A stretch of 64,000 bases of DNA. It comes from JADYZU01 sp964540965 (GTDB lineage: Bacteria; Pseudomonadota; Alphaproteobacteria; Rhodobacterales; Rhodobacteraceae). The translations under genes were made by a program, and so were the position numbers. Below, piece by piece: positions 16,531 to 23,114 of this stretch (positions are counted from its first letter, which is position 1; every line of letters begins with the position of its first letter). The notes under the pieces are model-generated. The model searched no databases. It was given only the letters and a program-made list of their open reading frames with translations, and was not told where the DNA came from. The stretch is taken from the NCBI GenBank assembly GCA_964540965.1, contig CAZIOT010000002.1:1-64000 (forward strand), written 5' to 3'.

Positions 16531-17141
16531 ACAAAGAGCGCGCGGGTCTGGATGTTTCACGTGAAACACTCCAGAAGCTCGAACACTACGCCGATCTGGT
16601 GACGAAGTGGACGCAGCGAATCAACCTGATCGCGCCGTCCTCGATCGATGACATCTGGCATCGGCACATCGTCGATAGCGCACAGTTGGTAGTTCTCGCG
16701 CCAGAAACCGCCAAATCTTGGGTAGACCTCGGCTCGGGCGCCGGCTTCCCCGGTCTTGTCGTCGCCACAATCAGGTCCGAGACCCACCCCGATGGCTGGG
16801 TCACCCTTGTCGAAAGCGACCAACGCAAGGCCGCATTTCTGCGCCAGGCCGCCCGCGAAATCTCGGTCCCTGTTACCATCCGCACCGACCGCGCTGAATC
16901 CATGACCCCCGCGGGCAGCGACGTGCTCTCCGCTCGCGCCCTCGCGCCCTTGGTCAACTTGCTACCTCTCGCCCTACGCCATCTCGCGCCGAAGGGCACC
17001 GCCATCTTCCCGAAAGGCCGCAACGCTGCAGCCGAAATTGAAGAAGCACGCAAATCCTGGCGCTTTGATCTTGCCATTCGCGACAGCCTGACCGATCAGG
17101 AAGGCCGGATTCTGCGGATCGAAAGGATCGAACGTGCCTGA
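16527..17141 (+). CDS. rsmG: 16S rRNA (guanine-527-N7)-methyltransferase RsmG
   Basis: RsmG (GidB) methylates N7 of G527 in 16S rRNA; its loss gives low-level streptomycin resistance in many bacteria. The 204-residue protein has the SAM-binding motif WVDLGSGAGFPGLV near residue 67 and the NLIAPSSIDDIWHRHIVDS motif typical of the family. The ATG at 16527 overlaps the mnmG stop (ATGA). A second parS site lies 27 bases into the gene, read here as VSRET. The gene overlaps parA by 8 bases at its end. Confidence 0.94.
   Translation: MNKERAGLDVSRETLQKLEHYADLVTKWTQRINLIAPSSIDDIWHRHIVDSAQLVVLAPETAKSWVDLGSGAGFPGLVVATIRSETHPDGWVTLVESDQRKAAFLRQAAREISVPVTIRTDRAESMTPAGSDVLSARALAPLVNLLPLALRHLAPKGTAIFPKGRNAAAEIEEARKSWRFDLAIRDSLTDQEGRILRIERIERA
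16553..16568. promoter_or_regulatory. parS centromere site 2 (ParB binding site)
   Basis: A second exact copy of the 16-bp palindrome TGTTTCACGTGAAACA, 1,893 bases from the first. It is inside rsmG codons 9-14 in a different reading frame from site 1, so the conservation cannot be explained by protein similarity and points to selection on the DNA itself. Confidence 0.93.
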
Positions 17142-17958
17142 CATCCTGCAAATGCACCCGGCGCAGATCGTGGCCGTTGCCAACCAGAAGGGCGGGGTTG
17201 GCAAGACCACGACAGCGATCAACCTCGGCGCGGCCCTTGCCCGTGCGGGGCGGCGCGTCCTTCTTGTCGATCTCGATCCGCAGGGCAACGCCTCGACCGG
17301 CCTTGGCATTTCCGCCGCCGACCGTCCTGTCACCACCTATGATTTCCTGCTCGGCGATGCCGGCCCGGCCGAGGCCTTTCGTGCCACCGCCATCGAAAAC
17401 CTCCGCCTCGTCCCGGCGACAACCGACCTGTCTTCTGCCGATATCGAGTTGATTTCCAACGAAAAACGCAGCTTCTTGCTGCATGATGCCCTGCGCTCTG
17501 CACCCGTTGCCGCCGAACGGTTCGACTATATCCTGATCGACTGCCCGCCTTCGCTGAACCTGCTGACCGTCAACGCGCTGGTAGCCGCGCATTCCGTGAT
17601 CATCCCGTTGCAAAGCGAATTCTTCGCCCTCGAAGGCTTGTCGCAATTCATGCTGACGGTGCGCGAGGTGCGGCAGACCGCCAATCCCCGCCTGCGGATC
17701 GAAGGTGTGGTCATGACCATGTCCGACCGCCGCAACCGCCTGTCGCAACAGGTCGAACAGGATGCGCGCGACAACCTGGGCGATCTGGTGTTCACCACGG
17801 TGATCCCGCGCAACGTCCGCCTGTCCGAAGCGCCGTCCTATGCCATGTCGGTGCTCGACTACGACCCCTCGTCAAGCGGCAGCATCGCCTATCGCGCGCT
17901 CGCCGCCGAACTCATCGCGCGCGAGGCCGCGACCCAGACGGAGACCGCCCATGTCTGA
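17134..17958 (+). CDS. parA: Chromosome-partitioning ATPase ParA
   Basis: ParA is the Walker-type ATPase that moves ParB-parS complexes to segregate newly replicated origins. The 274-residue protein has the deviant Walker A motif KGGVGKTTTAINLG with its signature lysine, the LLVDLDPQGNASTGLG motif, and IDCPPSLNLLTVNAL. I prefer the GTG at 17134, which has AAGGA seven bases upstream, over the ATG at 17152. It overlaps rsmG and parB by 8 bases each. Confidence 0.95.
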   Translation: MPDILQMHPAQIVAVANQKGGVGKTTTAINLGAALARAGRRVLLVDLDPQGNASTGLGISAADRPVTTYDFLLGDAGPAEAFRATAIENLRLVPATTDLSSADIELISNEKRSFLLHDALRSAPVAAERFDYILIDCPPSLNLLTVNALVAAHSVIIPLQSEFFALEGLSQFMLTVREVRQTANPRLRIEGVVMTMSDRRNRLSQQVEQDARDNLGDLVFTTVIPRNVRLSEAPSYAMSVLDYDPSSSGSIAYRALAAELIAREAATQTETAHV

Positions 17959-18820
17959 CCGCAACCGCCCGCGCGGCCTTGGCCGCGGTCTGTCCGCGCT
18001 GATGTCCGACGTCGCCCAGGACAACGACCAGCGCCCGCGTCGCGCCGACCTGCGCGTGCCGGTCGAACAAATCCGCCCCAACCCCAATCAGCCGCGTCGC
18101 ACCTTCCGTCTCGAAGAAATGGAGGAGCTTGCCGCCTCGATCCGGGAAAAGGGCGTCATCCAGCCGCTTATCCTGCGCCAGACCGGCACCGATGCCTATG
18201 AGATCGTCGCCGGGGAACGCCGCTGGCGCGCGGCGCAGATGGCGCAACTTCACGACGTTCCGGTGATCCTGCGCGACTATAGCGACGCAGAAGTCCTTGA
18301 AATCGCTATCATCGAGAATATCCAGCGCGCCGACCTCAGCGCGGTGGACGAGGCGGCCGGGTATCGCCAGCTGATGGACCGTTTCGGCCATACGCAAGAG
18401 CAGCTCGCCACCGCCCTGGGCAAAAGCCGCAGCCACATCGCCAACCTTCTGCGTCTCCTGACGCTGCCCGATGCGGTGCAGTCCATGGTCAGCGACGGCA
18501 CCCTCAGCGCCGGTCATGCCCGCACCCTGGTCGGGCGCGACGATGCCCTGGCGCTCGCGCGCAAGATGACGATGGACGGTCTTTCGGTCCGGGCCGCCGA
18601 ACGTCTGGTCCGCGAACCCGCTCGCAGCCCGCGCCGCGCCGATGCTGCCAGCCGCGCCAAGGATCCCGATACGCTGCAGATCGAACAGGAACTGACTGCG
18701 GCTCTTGGCATGTCGGTCAGCATTGATCATGCGCCGGGCGGAGAGGGTGGCAAGATGACCCTGCGCTATCGCAGCCTCGAACAACTTGACGATCTTCTGC
18801 GCGCCTTGGCCGGCGGCTAG
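17951..18820 (+). CDS. parB: Chromosome-partitioning protein ParB
   Basis: ParB is the CTP-dependent DNA clamp that loads at parS. The 289-residue protein has the N-terminal ParA-activating peptide (RPRGLGRGLSALM), the ParB/Srx CTPase domain (VEQIRPNPNQPRRTF, then the GERRWRAAQM motif and IENIQRADLS), the helix-turn-helix that reads parS (TQEQLATALGKSRSHIANLLRLL) and a C-terminal dimerisation domain. Its start overlaps parA by 8 bases. The two parS sites lie 1.4-3.3 kb upstream, so the system is self-contained. Confidence 0.96.
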   Translation: MSDRNRPRGLGRGLSALMSDVAQDNDQRPRRADLRVPVEQIRPNPNQPRRTFRLEEMEELAASIREKGVIQPLILRQTGTDAYEIVAGERRWRAAQMAQLHDVPVILRDYSDAEVLEIAIIENIQRADLSAVDEAAGYRQLMDRFGHTQEQLATALGKSRSHIANLLRLLTLPDAVQSMVSDGTLSAGHARTLVGRDDALALARKMTMDGLSVRAAERLVREPARSPRRADAASRAKDPDTLQIEQELTAALGMSVSIDHAPGGEGGKMTLRYRSLEQLDDLLRALAGG

Positions 18821-19965
18821 TCCGTCAGCAGCGCGCGCAGGACAGCGTTCAGCACCGGCCGGCCCGCGGCCGTCACACCGATGCGAGTTGGTGTAGTCCA
18901 CATCAGCCCATCCTCTGCCAGCCCATTGATCCGACTAAGGAATCGGTCATCGGTCGGGCAACGCTCGCGCGGCAGCCCCTCGGTCAGACGCAGTCCCATC
19001 ATGAGCCGCTCGACCATCAGATCGGCAGAACCGATCATTTCCCGCAGGCTTTCACCCGAACCCTGGTCCACGGCGGCCAGCCAGGCCCCCGGTGCCAGCG
19101 GGCTTTCGGTGGCAAGGCGGCGTCCGTCCAGCGTCAACCGCCCATGCGCGCCCGGCCCGATCCCGGCATAATCGCCCTGCCGCCAGTAGATCAGATTGTG
19201 CCGGCTTTCCGATCCCGGCGCGGCGTGGTTCGAAATCTCATAGCCCGCCAGCCCCGACTCCGCGGTGATCTCCTGCGTCACCTCCCACATGTCGGCGGCC
19301 AGATCCTCGTCCGGCAGGCCCCGCAGCTTGCCGGCGGCGTGGTGGGCGCCAAAGGCGGTGCCGGGTTCTATGGTCAACTGGTAGAGCGACAGATGATCGA
19401 CCGCCATGGCGATCGCCCCGCGCAGTTCCGCCGCCCAGTCCCGCAGGCTCTGGTTCTGACGGGCATAGATCAGGTCAAAGCTGATACGCGGGAAAATCGC
19501 CCGGGCGATGTCGAATGCCACCCGCGCCTCGGCCGCCGAATGCATCCGCCCCAGCGCCCTGAGATCGGCGTCATTCAGAGCCTGTACCCCCATCGAGAGA
19601 CGATTCACCCCCGCTTCCGCATAGCCACGGAACCGCCCCGCCTCGACACTCGTCGGATTGGCCTCGAGCGTGATTTCGATGTCATTGGCAAAGGTCCATG
19701 CGCGCCGGGCGGCGTCCAGAACCGCCGCGACAGTCTCGGGCCGCATCAGGCTGGGCGTGCCGCCGCCGAAAAACACCGATCGCAATACCCGGCCCGGCGT
19801 TTCCGCGGCGACCCGACCGATTTCCTGCACATAGGCCGCTGCCCAGCGCCGCTGGTCGATGCTTGCGGCGACATGGCTGTTGAAGTCGCAATAGGGGCAT
19901 TTCGCCAGGCAGAACGGCCAGTGTACATACAGGCCGAATCCCGCCTCTTGCCAGTTCTCAGGCAA
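18817..19965 (-). CDS. hemW: Radical SAM family heme chaperone HemW
   Basis: HemW, formerly taken for an oxygen-independent coproporphyrinogen oxidase, is a radical SAM protein that binds and delivers heme. The CxxxCxxC iron-sulfur motif is FCLAKCPYCDF near the N-terminus, followed by FFGGGTPSLM and ITLEANPTSVEAGRF. No ATG lies near the family start; a TTG at 19965 (giving LPENWQEAGFG) overlaps rdgB by 8 bases and best matches homologues, giving about 382 residues. Its end overlaps the parB end by 4 bases (convergent). Confidence 0.85.
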   Translation of the reverse strand: MPENWQEAGFGLYVHWPFCLAKCPYCDFNSHVAASIDQRRWAAAYVQEIGRVAAETPGRVLRSVFFGGGTPSLMRPETVAAVLDAARRAWTFANDIEITLEANPTSVEAGRFRGYAEAGVNRLSMGVQALNDADLRALGRMHSAAEARVAFDIARAIFPRISFDLIYARQNQSLRDWAAELRGAIAMAVDHLSLYQLTIEPGTAFGAHHAAGKLRGLPDEDLAADMWEVTQEITAESGLAGYEISNHAAPGSESRHNLIYWRQGDYAGIGPGAHGRLTLDGRRLATESPLAPGAWLAAVDQGSGESLREMIGSADLMVERLMMGLRLTEGLPRERCPTDDRFLSRINGLAEDGLMWTTPTRIGVTAAGRPVLNAVLRALLTD

Positions 19966-20566
19966 AGCAGCCCGCCACCAGCTTGCGGAACGCCTCGGCG
20001 CGGTGGCTGATACGGTTCTTTTCCCAGCGGTCCATTTCGCCAAAGGTCACGTCAAAACCGTCGGGCTGAAAGATCGGGTCATAGCCATGTCCCCGATCGC
20101 CGCGCCCAGGCCAGACGATGCAGCCGGCGACATGGCCCTCGAACACCTCGTCGTGGCCGTCGGGCCAGGCCAGCACCAGGGTGCAGCAAAACCGCGCCCG
20201 CCGCGGCTCCGGCGCCGCCTTGGCGTTCAGCGCCTCCCAGGTCCGCCGCATCGCCAGGCCAAAATCGCGGCCCTGTGCGGTTTCCGCCCAATCGGCGGTA
20301 TGCACCCCCGGCGCCCCGCCCAAAGCCTCGACTTCGATGCCGGAATCATCGGCCAGCGCCGGCAGACCGGTGGCATGCGCCGCGGCATGGGCCTTGATCC
20401 GCGCGTTGCCCACAAAGGTTTCTTCGGTTTCCGCGGGCTCGGGCAGCCCGTGGTCGGCATTCGACGACAGGCTGACGCCATAGGGCGCCAGCAGCGCGGC
20501 AATCTCTTCCAGTTTGCCGCGGTTGTGGGTCGCCACCACCAGCCGGTCGCCGCTGAACCGCCTCAT
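19958..20566 (-). CDS. rdgB: XTP/dITP diphosphatase (RdgB/HAM1)
   Basis: RdgB removes inosine and xanthosine triphosphates from the nucleotide pool. The 202-residue protein has the N-terminal VVATHNRGKLEEIAALL motif, LADDSGIEVEALGGAPGVHTA, and GHGYDPIFQPDG with the FGEMDRWEKNRISHRAEAF tail, all family signatures. It overlaps rph by 4 bases and hemW by about 8, so rph-rdgB-hemW form one leftward operon. Confidence 0.94.
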   Translation of the reverse strand: MRRFSGDRLVVATHNRGKLEEIAALLAPYGVSLSSNADHGLPEPAETEETFVGNARIKAHAAAHATGLPALADDSGIEVEALGGAPGVHTADWAETAQGRDFGLAMRRTWEALNAKAAPEPRRARFCCTLVLAWPDGHDEVFEGHVAGCIVWPGRGDRGHGYDPIFQPDGFDVTFGEMDRWEKNRISHRAEAFRKLVAGCFA

Positions 20567-21270
20567 GCCACCGCAGCCATCTGGGCCGCGGCCAGTTCGG
20601 CATTGCCGCTCGCGGCGAGATCCAGAAGCGTGGCCATCTGTTCGCGCGTAAAGGTCGATCCCTCTGCCGACATCTGCACCTCGATCAGCCGGTCACCGGT
20701 CATGACGAAATTACCGTCGACCCCGGCTTCGCTGTCCTCGGGATAATCCAGGTCCAGAACCGCCTGCCCGGCATAGATGCCGCAGGACACCGCCGAGACC
20801 GGCTGCACCAGCGGGTTCGACAGCACGATCCCCGCCTTCATCAACCGGTTGACTGCCAGTCGCAGCGCCACCCAACCGCCGGTGATCGCGGCGCAGCGGG
20901 TGCCGCCATCGGCCTGGATCACATCGCAATCGATCTGGATCTGCCGTTCGCCCAGGGCCACCCGATCGACGCCGGCGCGCAACGACCGCCCGATCAGCCG
21001 CTGAATCTCCTGCGTCCGGCCCGACACGCCTTCCTTGGCCTCGCGCCGCATCCGCGTGTTCGTCGCGCGCGGCAGCATGCCGTATTCCGCCGTCACCCAG
21101 CCCAGACCCGAGTTCTTGAGGAAGGGCGGCACCTTTTCGTCAATCGTCGCGGTGCACAGCACATGCGTATCACCGACCCGGATCAGGCAGGACCCTTCGG
21201 CATGGCGGTTCACCCCCGTCTCGATCACCACCTTGCGCATCTCGCCTGTCTGCCGTCCGCTGGGCCGCAT
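20563..21270 (-). CDS. rph: Ribonuclease PH
   Basis: RNase PH is a phosphate-dependent 3' exonuclease that trims tRNA precursors. The 235-residue protein starts MRPSGRQTGEMR and contains SCLIRVGDTHVLCTATI, MLPRATNTRMRREAKEGVSGR and the active-site DCDVIQADGGTRCAAITGG. The ATG at 21270 is the family start; a longer frame to 21330 is not supported. Divergent from hrcA across 121 bases. Confidence 0.94.
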   Translation of the reverse strand: MRPSGRQTGEMRKVVIETGVNRHAEGSCLIRVGDTHVLCTATIDEKVPPFLKNSGLGWVTAEYGMLPRATNTRMRREAKEGVSGRTQEIQRLIGRSLRAGVDRVALGERQIQIDCDVIQADGGTRCAAITGGWVALRLAVNRLMKAGIVLSNPLVQPVSAVSCGIYAGQAVLDLDYPEDSEAGVDGNFVMTGDRLIEVQMSAEGSTFTREQMATLLDLAASGNAELAAAQMAAVA

Positions 21271-21337
21271 GTCCGTCTCCTGTCCTTCGGGAATGCGCGT
21301 GGCCATACGCCACAGGCGGGGCAAATCCAACCCCGCA

Positions 21338-21365
21338 TTGACGGCACCCGCCGGCTCGTTCTAAT
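21338..21365 (+). promoter_or_regulatory. Likely hrcA-grpE promoter
   Basis: TTGACG (21338-21343) and TCTAAT (21360-21365) each match five of six sigma-70 consensus bases and are spaced by 16. The expected start point lies about 20 bases before the hrcA ATG. No CIRCE inverted repeat (the HrcA operator) is visible around it. Confidence 0.5.
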
Positions 21366-21391
21366 TGGTCCGCCCTGAAAGAACCGCCGCC

Positions 21392-22459
21392 ATGCCGCAG
21401 AAAGTGCCCGATCTGACCGAACTGAACGAACGCTCGCGCGAAGTGTTCCGCCGGGTGGTCGAAGGCTATCTCGAAACCGGGGCGCCGGTGGGCTCGCGCA
21501 CGCTGACCCGCTCGATGACTGAACAGCTTTCGGCGGCGACGATCCGCAATGTCATGCAGGATCTTGAATATCTGGGGCTTCTCGACAGCCCGCATATCAG
21601 CGCCGGCCGGGTGCCGACGCAAAGCGGCCTGCGCCTGTTCGTCGACGGCCTGCTGGAAATCGCCGATCTGCGCGATGCCGACCGCGAGGCGCTGGACGAA
21701 ACCGTGGCCGCGCCCGAGGCCGACGTGACCGCAACGCTCGACCGGATCGGCGCCGCCCTGTCCGGCGTCACCCGCGGCGCCAGCGTGGTCCTGACGCCCA
21801 AGCACGAATCGGCGCCGATACGCCATGTCGAATTCGTCTCCCTCGCGCGCGACCGGGCGCTGGTGGTGCTGGTCTTTGCCGACGGCCATGTCGAAAACCG
21901 CCTGTTCACCCCGCCGCCAGGACAGACCCCGTCCTCGATGCGCGAGGCGGCGAATTTCGTGAATGCGCTGGCCGAGGGCCGGACCTTGCGCGAACTTCAC
22001 GCCATCATGTCGCGGGAAATCCAGAAGCGGCGGCAGGAAATCGACGGCCTTGCCCGCGAGCTGGTGGAAAGCGGCCTTGCCACCTGGGTCAATCAGGGCG
22101 AACCGACCGAACGCCTGATCGTCCGCGGCGCCGGCAATCTTCTGGCCGAGGCACAGGCCCAGACCGACATAGACCGCATCCGCGGCCTGTTCGACGAGCT
22201 CGAGCGCAAGCGCGACATCGCACAATTCCTCGAACTGACCGAGGAAGGCGAAGGTGTGCGCATTTTCATCGGATCCGAAAACAAGCTCTTTTCACTTTCG
22301 GGTTCCAGTCTCGTCGTTTCTCCCTATATGAACGCCGACCGGAAGATCATCGGTGCCGTCGGGGTCATCGGCCCCACGCGGCTGAACTACGGGCGCATCG
22401 TGCCCATCGTCGATTACACTGCGCAACTGGTGGGGCGCATCCTGTCCGACCGGACGTGA
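21392..22459 (+). CDS. hrcA: Heat-inducible transcriptional repressor HrcA
   Basis: HrcA represses groE/dnaK-type heat-shock operons by binding CIRCE and is kept active by GroEL. The 355-residue protein has the N-terminal winged helix (LETGAPVGSRTLTRSM, SAATIRNVMQDLEYLGLL, then SAGRVPTQSGLRLFVD) and a C-terminal GAF-like region ending GPTRLNYGRIVPIVDYTAQL. The ATG at 21392 is the family start. grpE follows after 11 bases, the usual pairing. Confidence 0.94.
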   Translation: MPQKVPDLTELNERSREVFRRVVEGYLETGAPVGSRTLTRSMTEQLSAATIRNVMQDLEYLGLLDSPHISAGRVPTQSGLRLFVDGLLEIADLRDADREALDETVAAPEADVTATLDRIGAALSGVTRGASVVLTPKHESAPIRHVEFVSLARDRALVVLVFADGHVENRLFTPPPGQTPSSMREAANFVNALAEGRTLRELHAIMSREIQKRRQEIDGLARELVESGLATWVNQGEPTERLIVRGAGNLLAEAQAQTDIDRIRGLFDELERKRDIAQFLELTEEGEGVRIFIGSENKLFSLSGSSLVVSPYMNADRKIIGAVGVIGPTRLNYGRIVPIVDYTAQLVGRILSDRT

Positions 22460-22470
22460 AAGGTTGAAGA

Positions 22471-23025
22471 ATGGCTGAACCGCAATCCGAACCGCAAACG
22501 CTCGAGGAACTCGCCGCAGAGGGCGATGCGCTCGACCTTGCCGCCGCCGGGATGGCGGCCGAAATCGATGCCCTGCGGGCGGAACGCGACGACTACAAGG
22601 ACCGCTTCATGCGCGCGCTGGCCGATGCCGAGAACGCGCGCAAGCGGGCCGACCGCGACCGCCGCGAGGGCGAGATGTATGGCGCGACCCGGCTGGCGCG
22701 TGACCTTCTGTCGATCTACGACAATCTGCGCCGCGCGCTCGATGCCGTGGATGACGCCACCCGCGCCCAGAACGCCGCCTTTGTCGAAGGCATCGACCTG
22801 ACCATGCGCGAGGTGCTGAGCGTGTTCGGCAAGCATGGCGTCAAGGTCATCGCGCCGCAGGTCGGCGACCGTTTCGATCCGGCTATCCATCAGGCGATGT
22901 TCGAGGCGCCCTTGCCCGGCACCCGCGCCGGCGACATCATTCAGGTCGCGACCGAGGGCTTTTTCCTCTACGACCGGCTGCTGCGCCCGGCGCAGGTAGG
23001 TGTGTCGTCGACCCCGGCGGGGTAA
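22471..23025 (+). CDS. grpE: Nucleotide exchange factor GrpE
   Basis: GrpE releases ADP from DnaK in the Hsp70 chaperone cycle. The 184-residue protein has an acidic start, a long N-terminal coiled coil (residues about 20-80, with ERDDYKDRFMRALADAENARKR) and the C-terminal beta domain with the GVKVIAPQVGDRFDPAIHQAMF motif. dnaK and dnaJ are not in the window. It is followed by a large REP-like hairpin that may end the transcript. Confidence 0.93.
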   Translation: MAEPQSEPQTLEELAAEGDALDLAAAGMAAEIDALRAERDDYKDRFMRALADAENARKRADRDRREGEMYGATRLARDLLSIYDNLRRALDAVDDATRAQNAAFVEGIDLTMREVLSVFGKHGVKVIAPQVGDRFDPAIHQAMFEAPLPGTRAGDIIQVATEGFFLYDRLLRPAQVGVSSTPAG

Positions 23026-23035
23026 GGGTCATCAG

Positions 23036-23097
23036 CCCCGTAGGGTGGGCAATCGCCCACCGCCGCGTCGCGGTGGGCCACCGACCACCCTACGGGG
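23036..23097. repeat. REP-like palindromic extragenic element, copy 1
   Basis: Outer arms CCCCGTAGGGTGG (23036-23048) and CCACCCTACGGGG (23085-23097) are perfectly complementary over 13 bp. An inner stem (GCCCACCG with CGGTGGGC) is nested inside. The block fills the gap between the convergent ends of grpE and mutS, and the core GTAGGGTGGGCNATCGCCCACCG recurs at 27888. It probably also acts as a bidirectional terminator. Confidence 0.75.
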
Positions 23098-23114
23098 CAC
23101 ACAGCGGGTAACCG

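Noticed and set aside
21271..21391. CIRCE element in front of hrcA
   Set aside because: The TTAGCACTC / GAGTGCTAA inverted repeat is not present in this gap.
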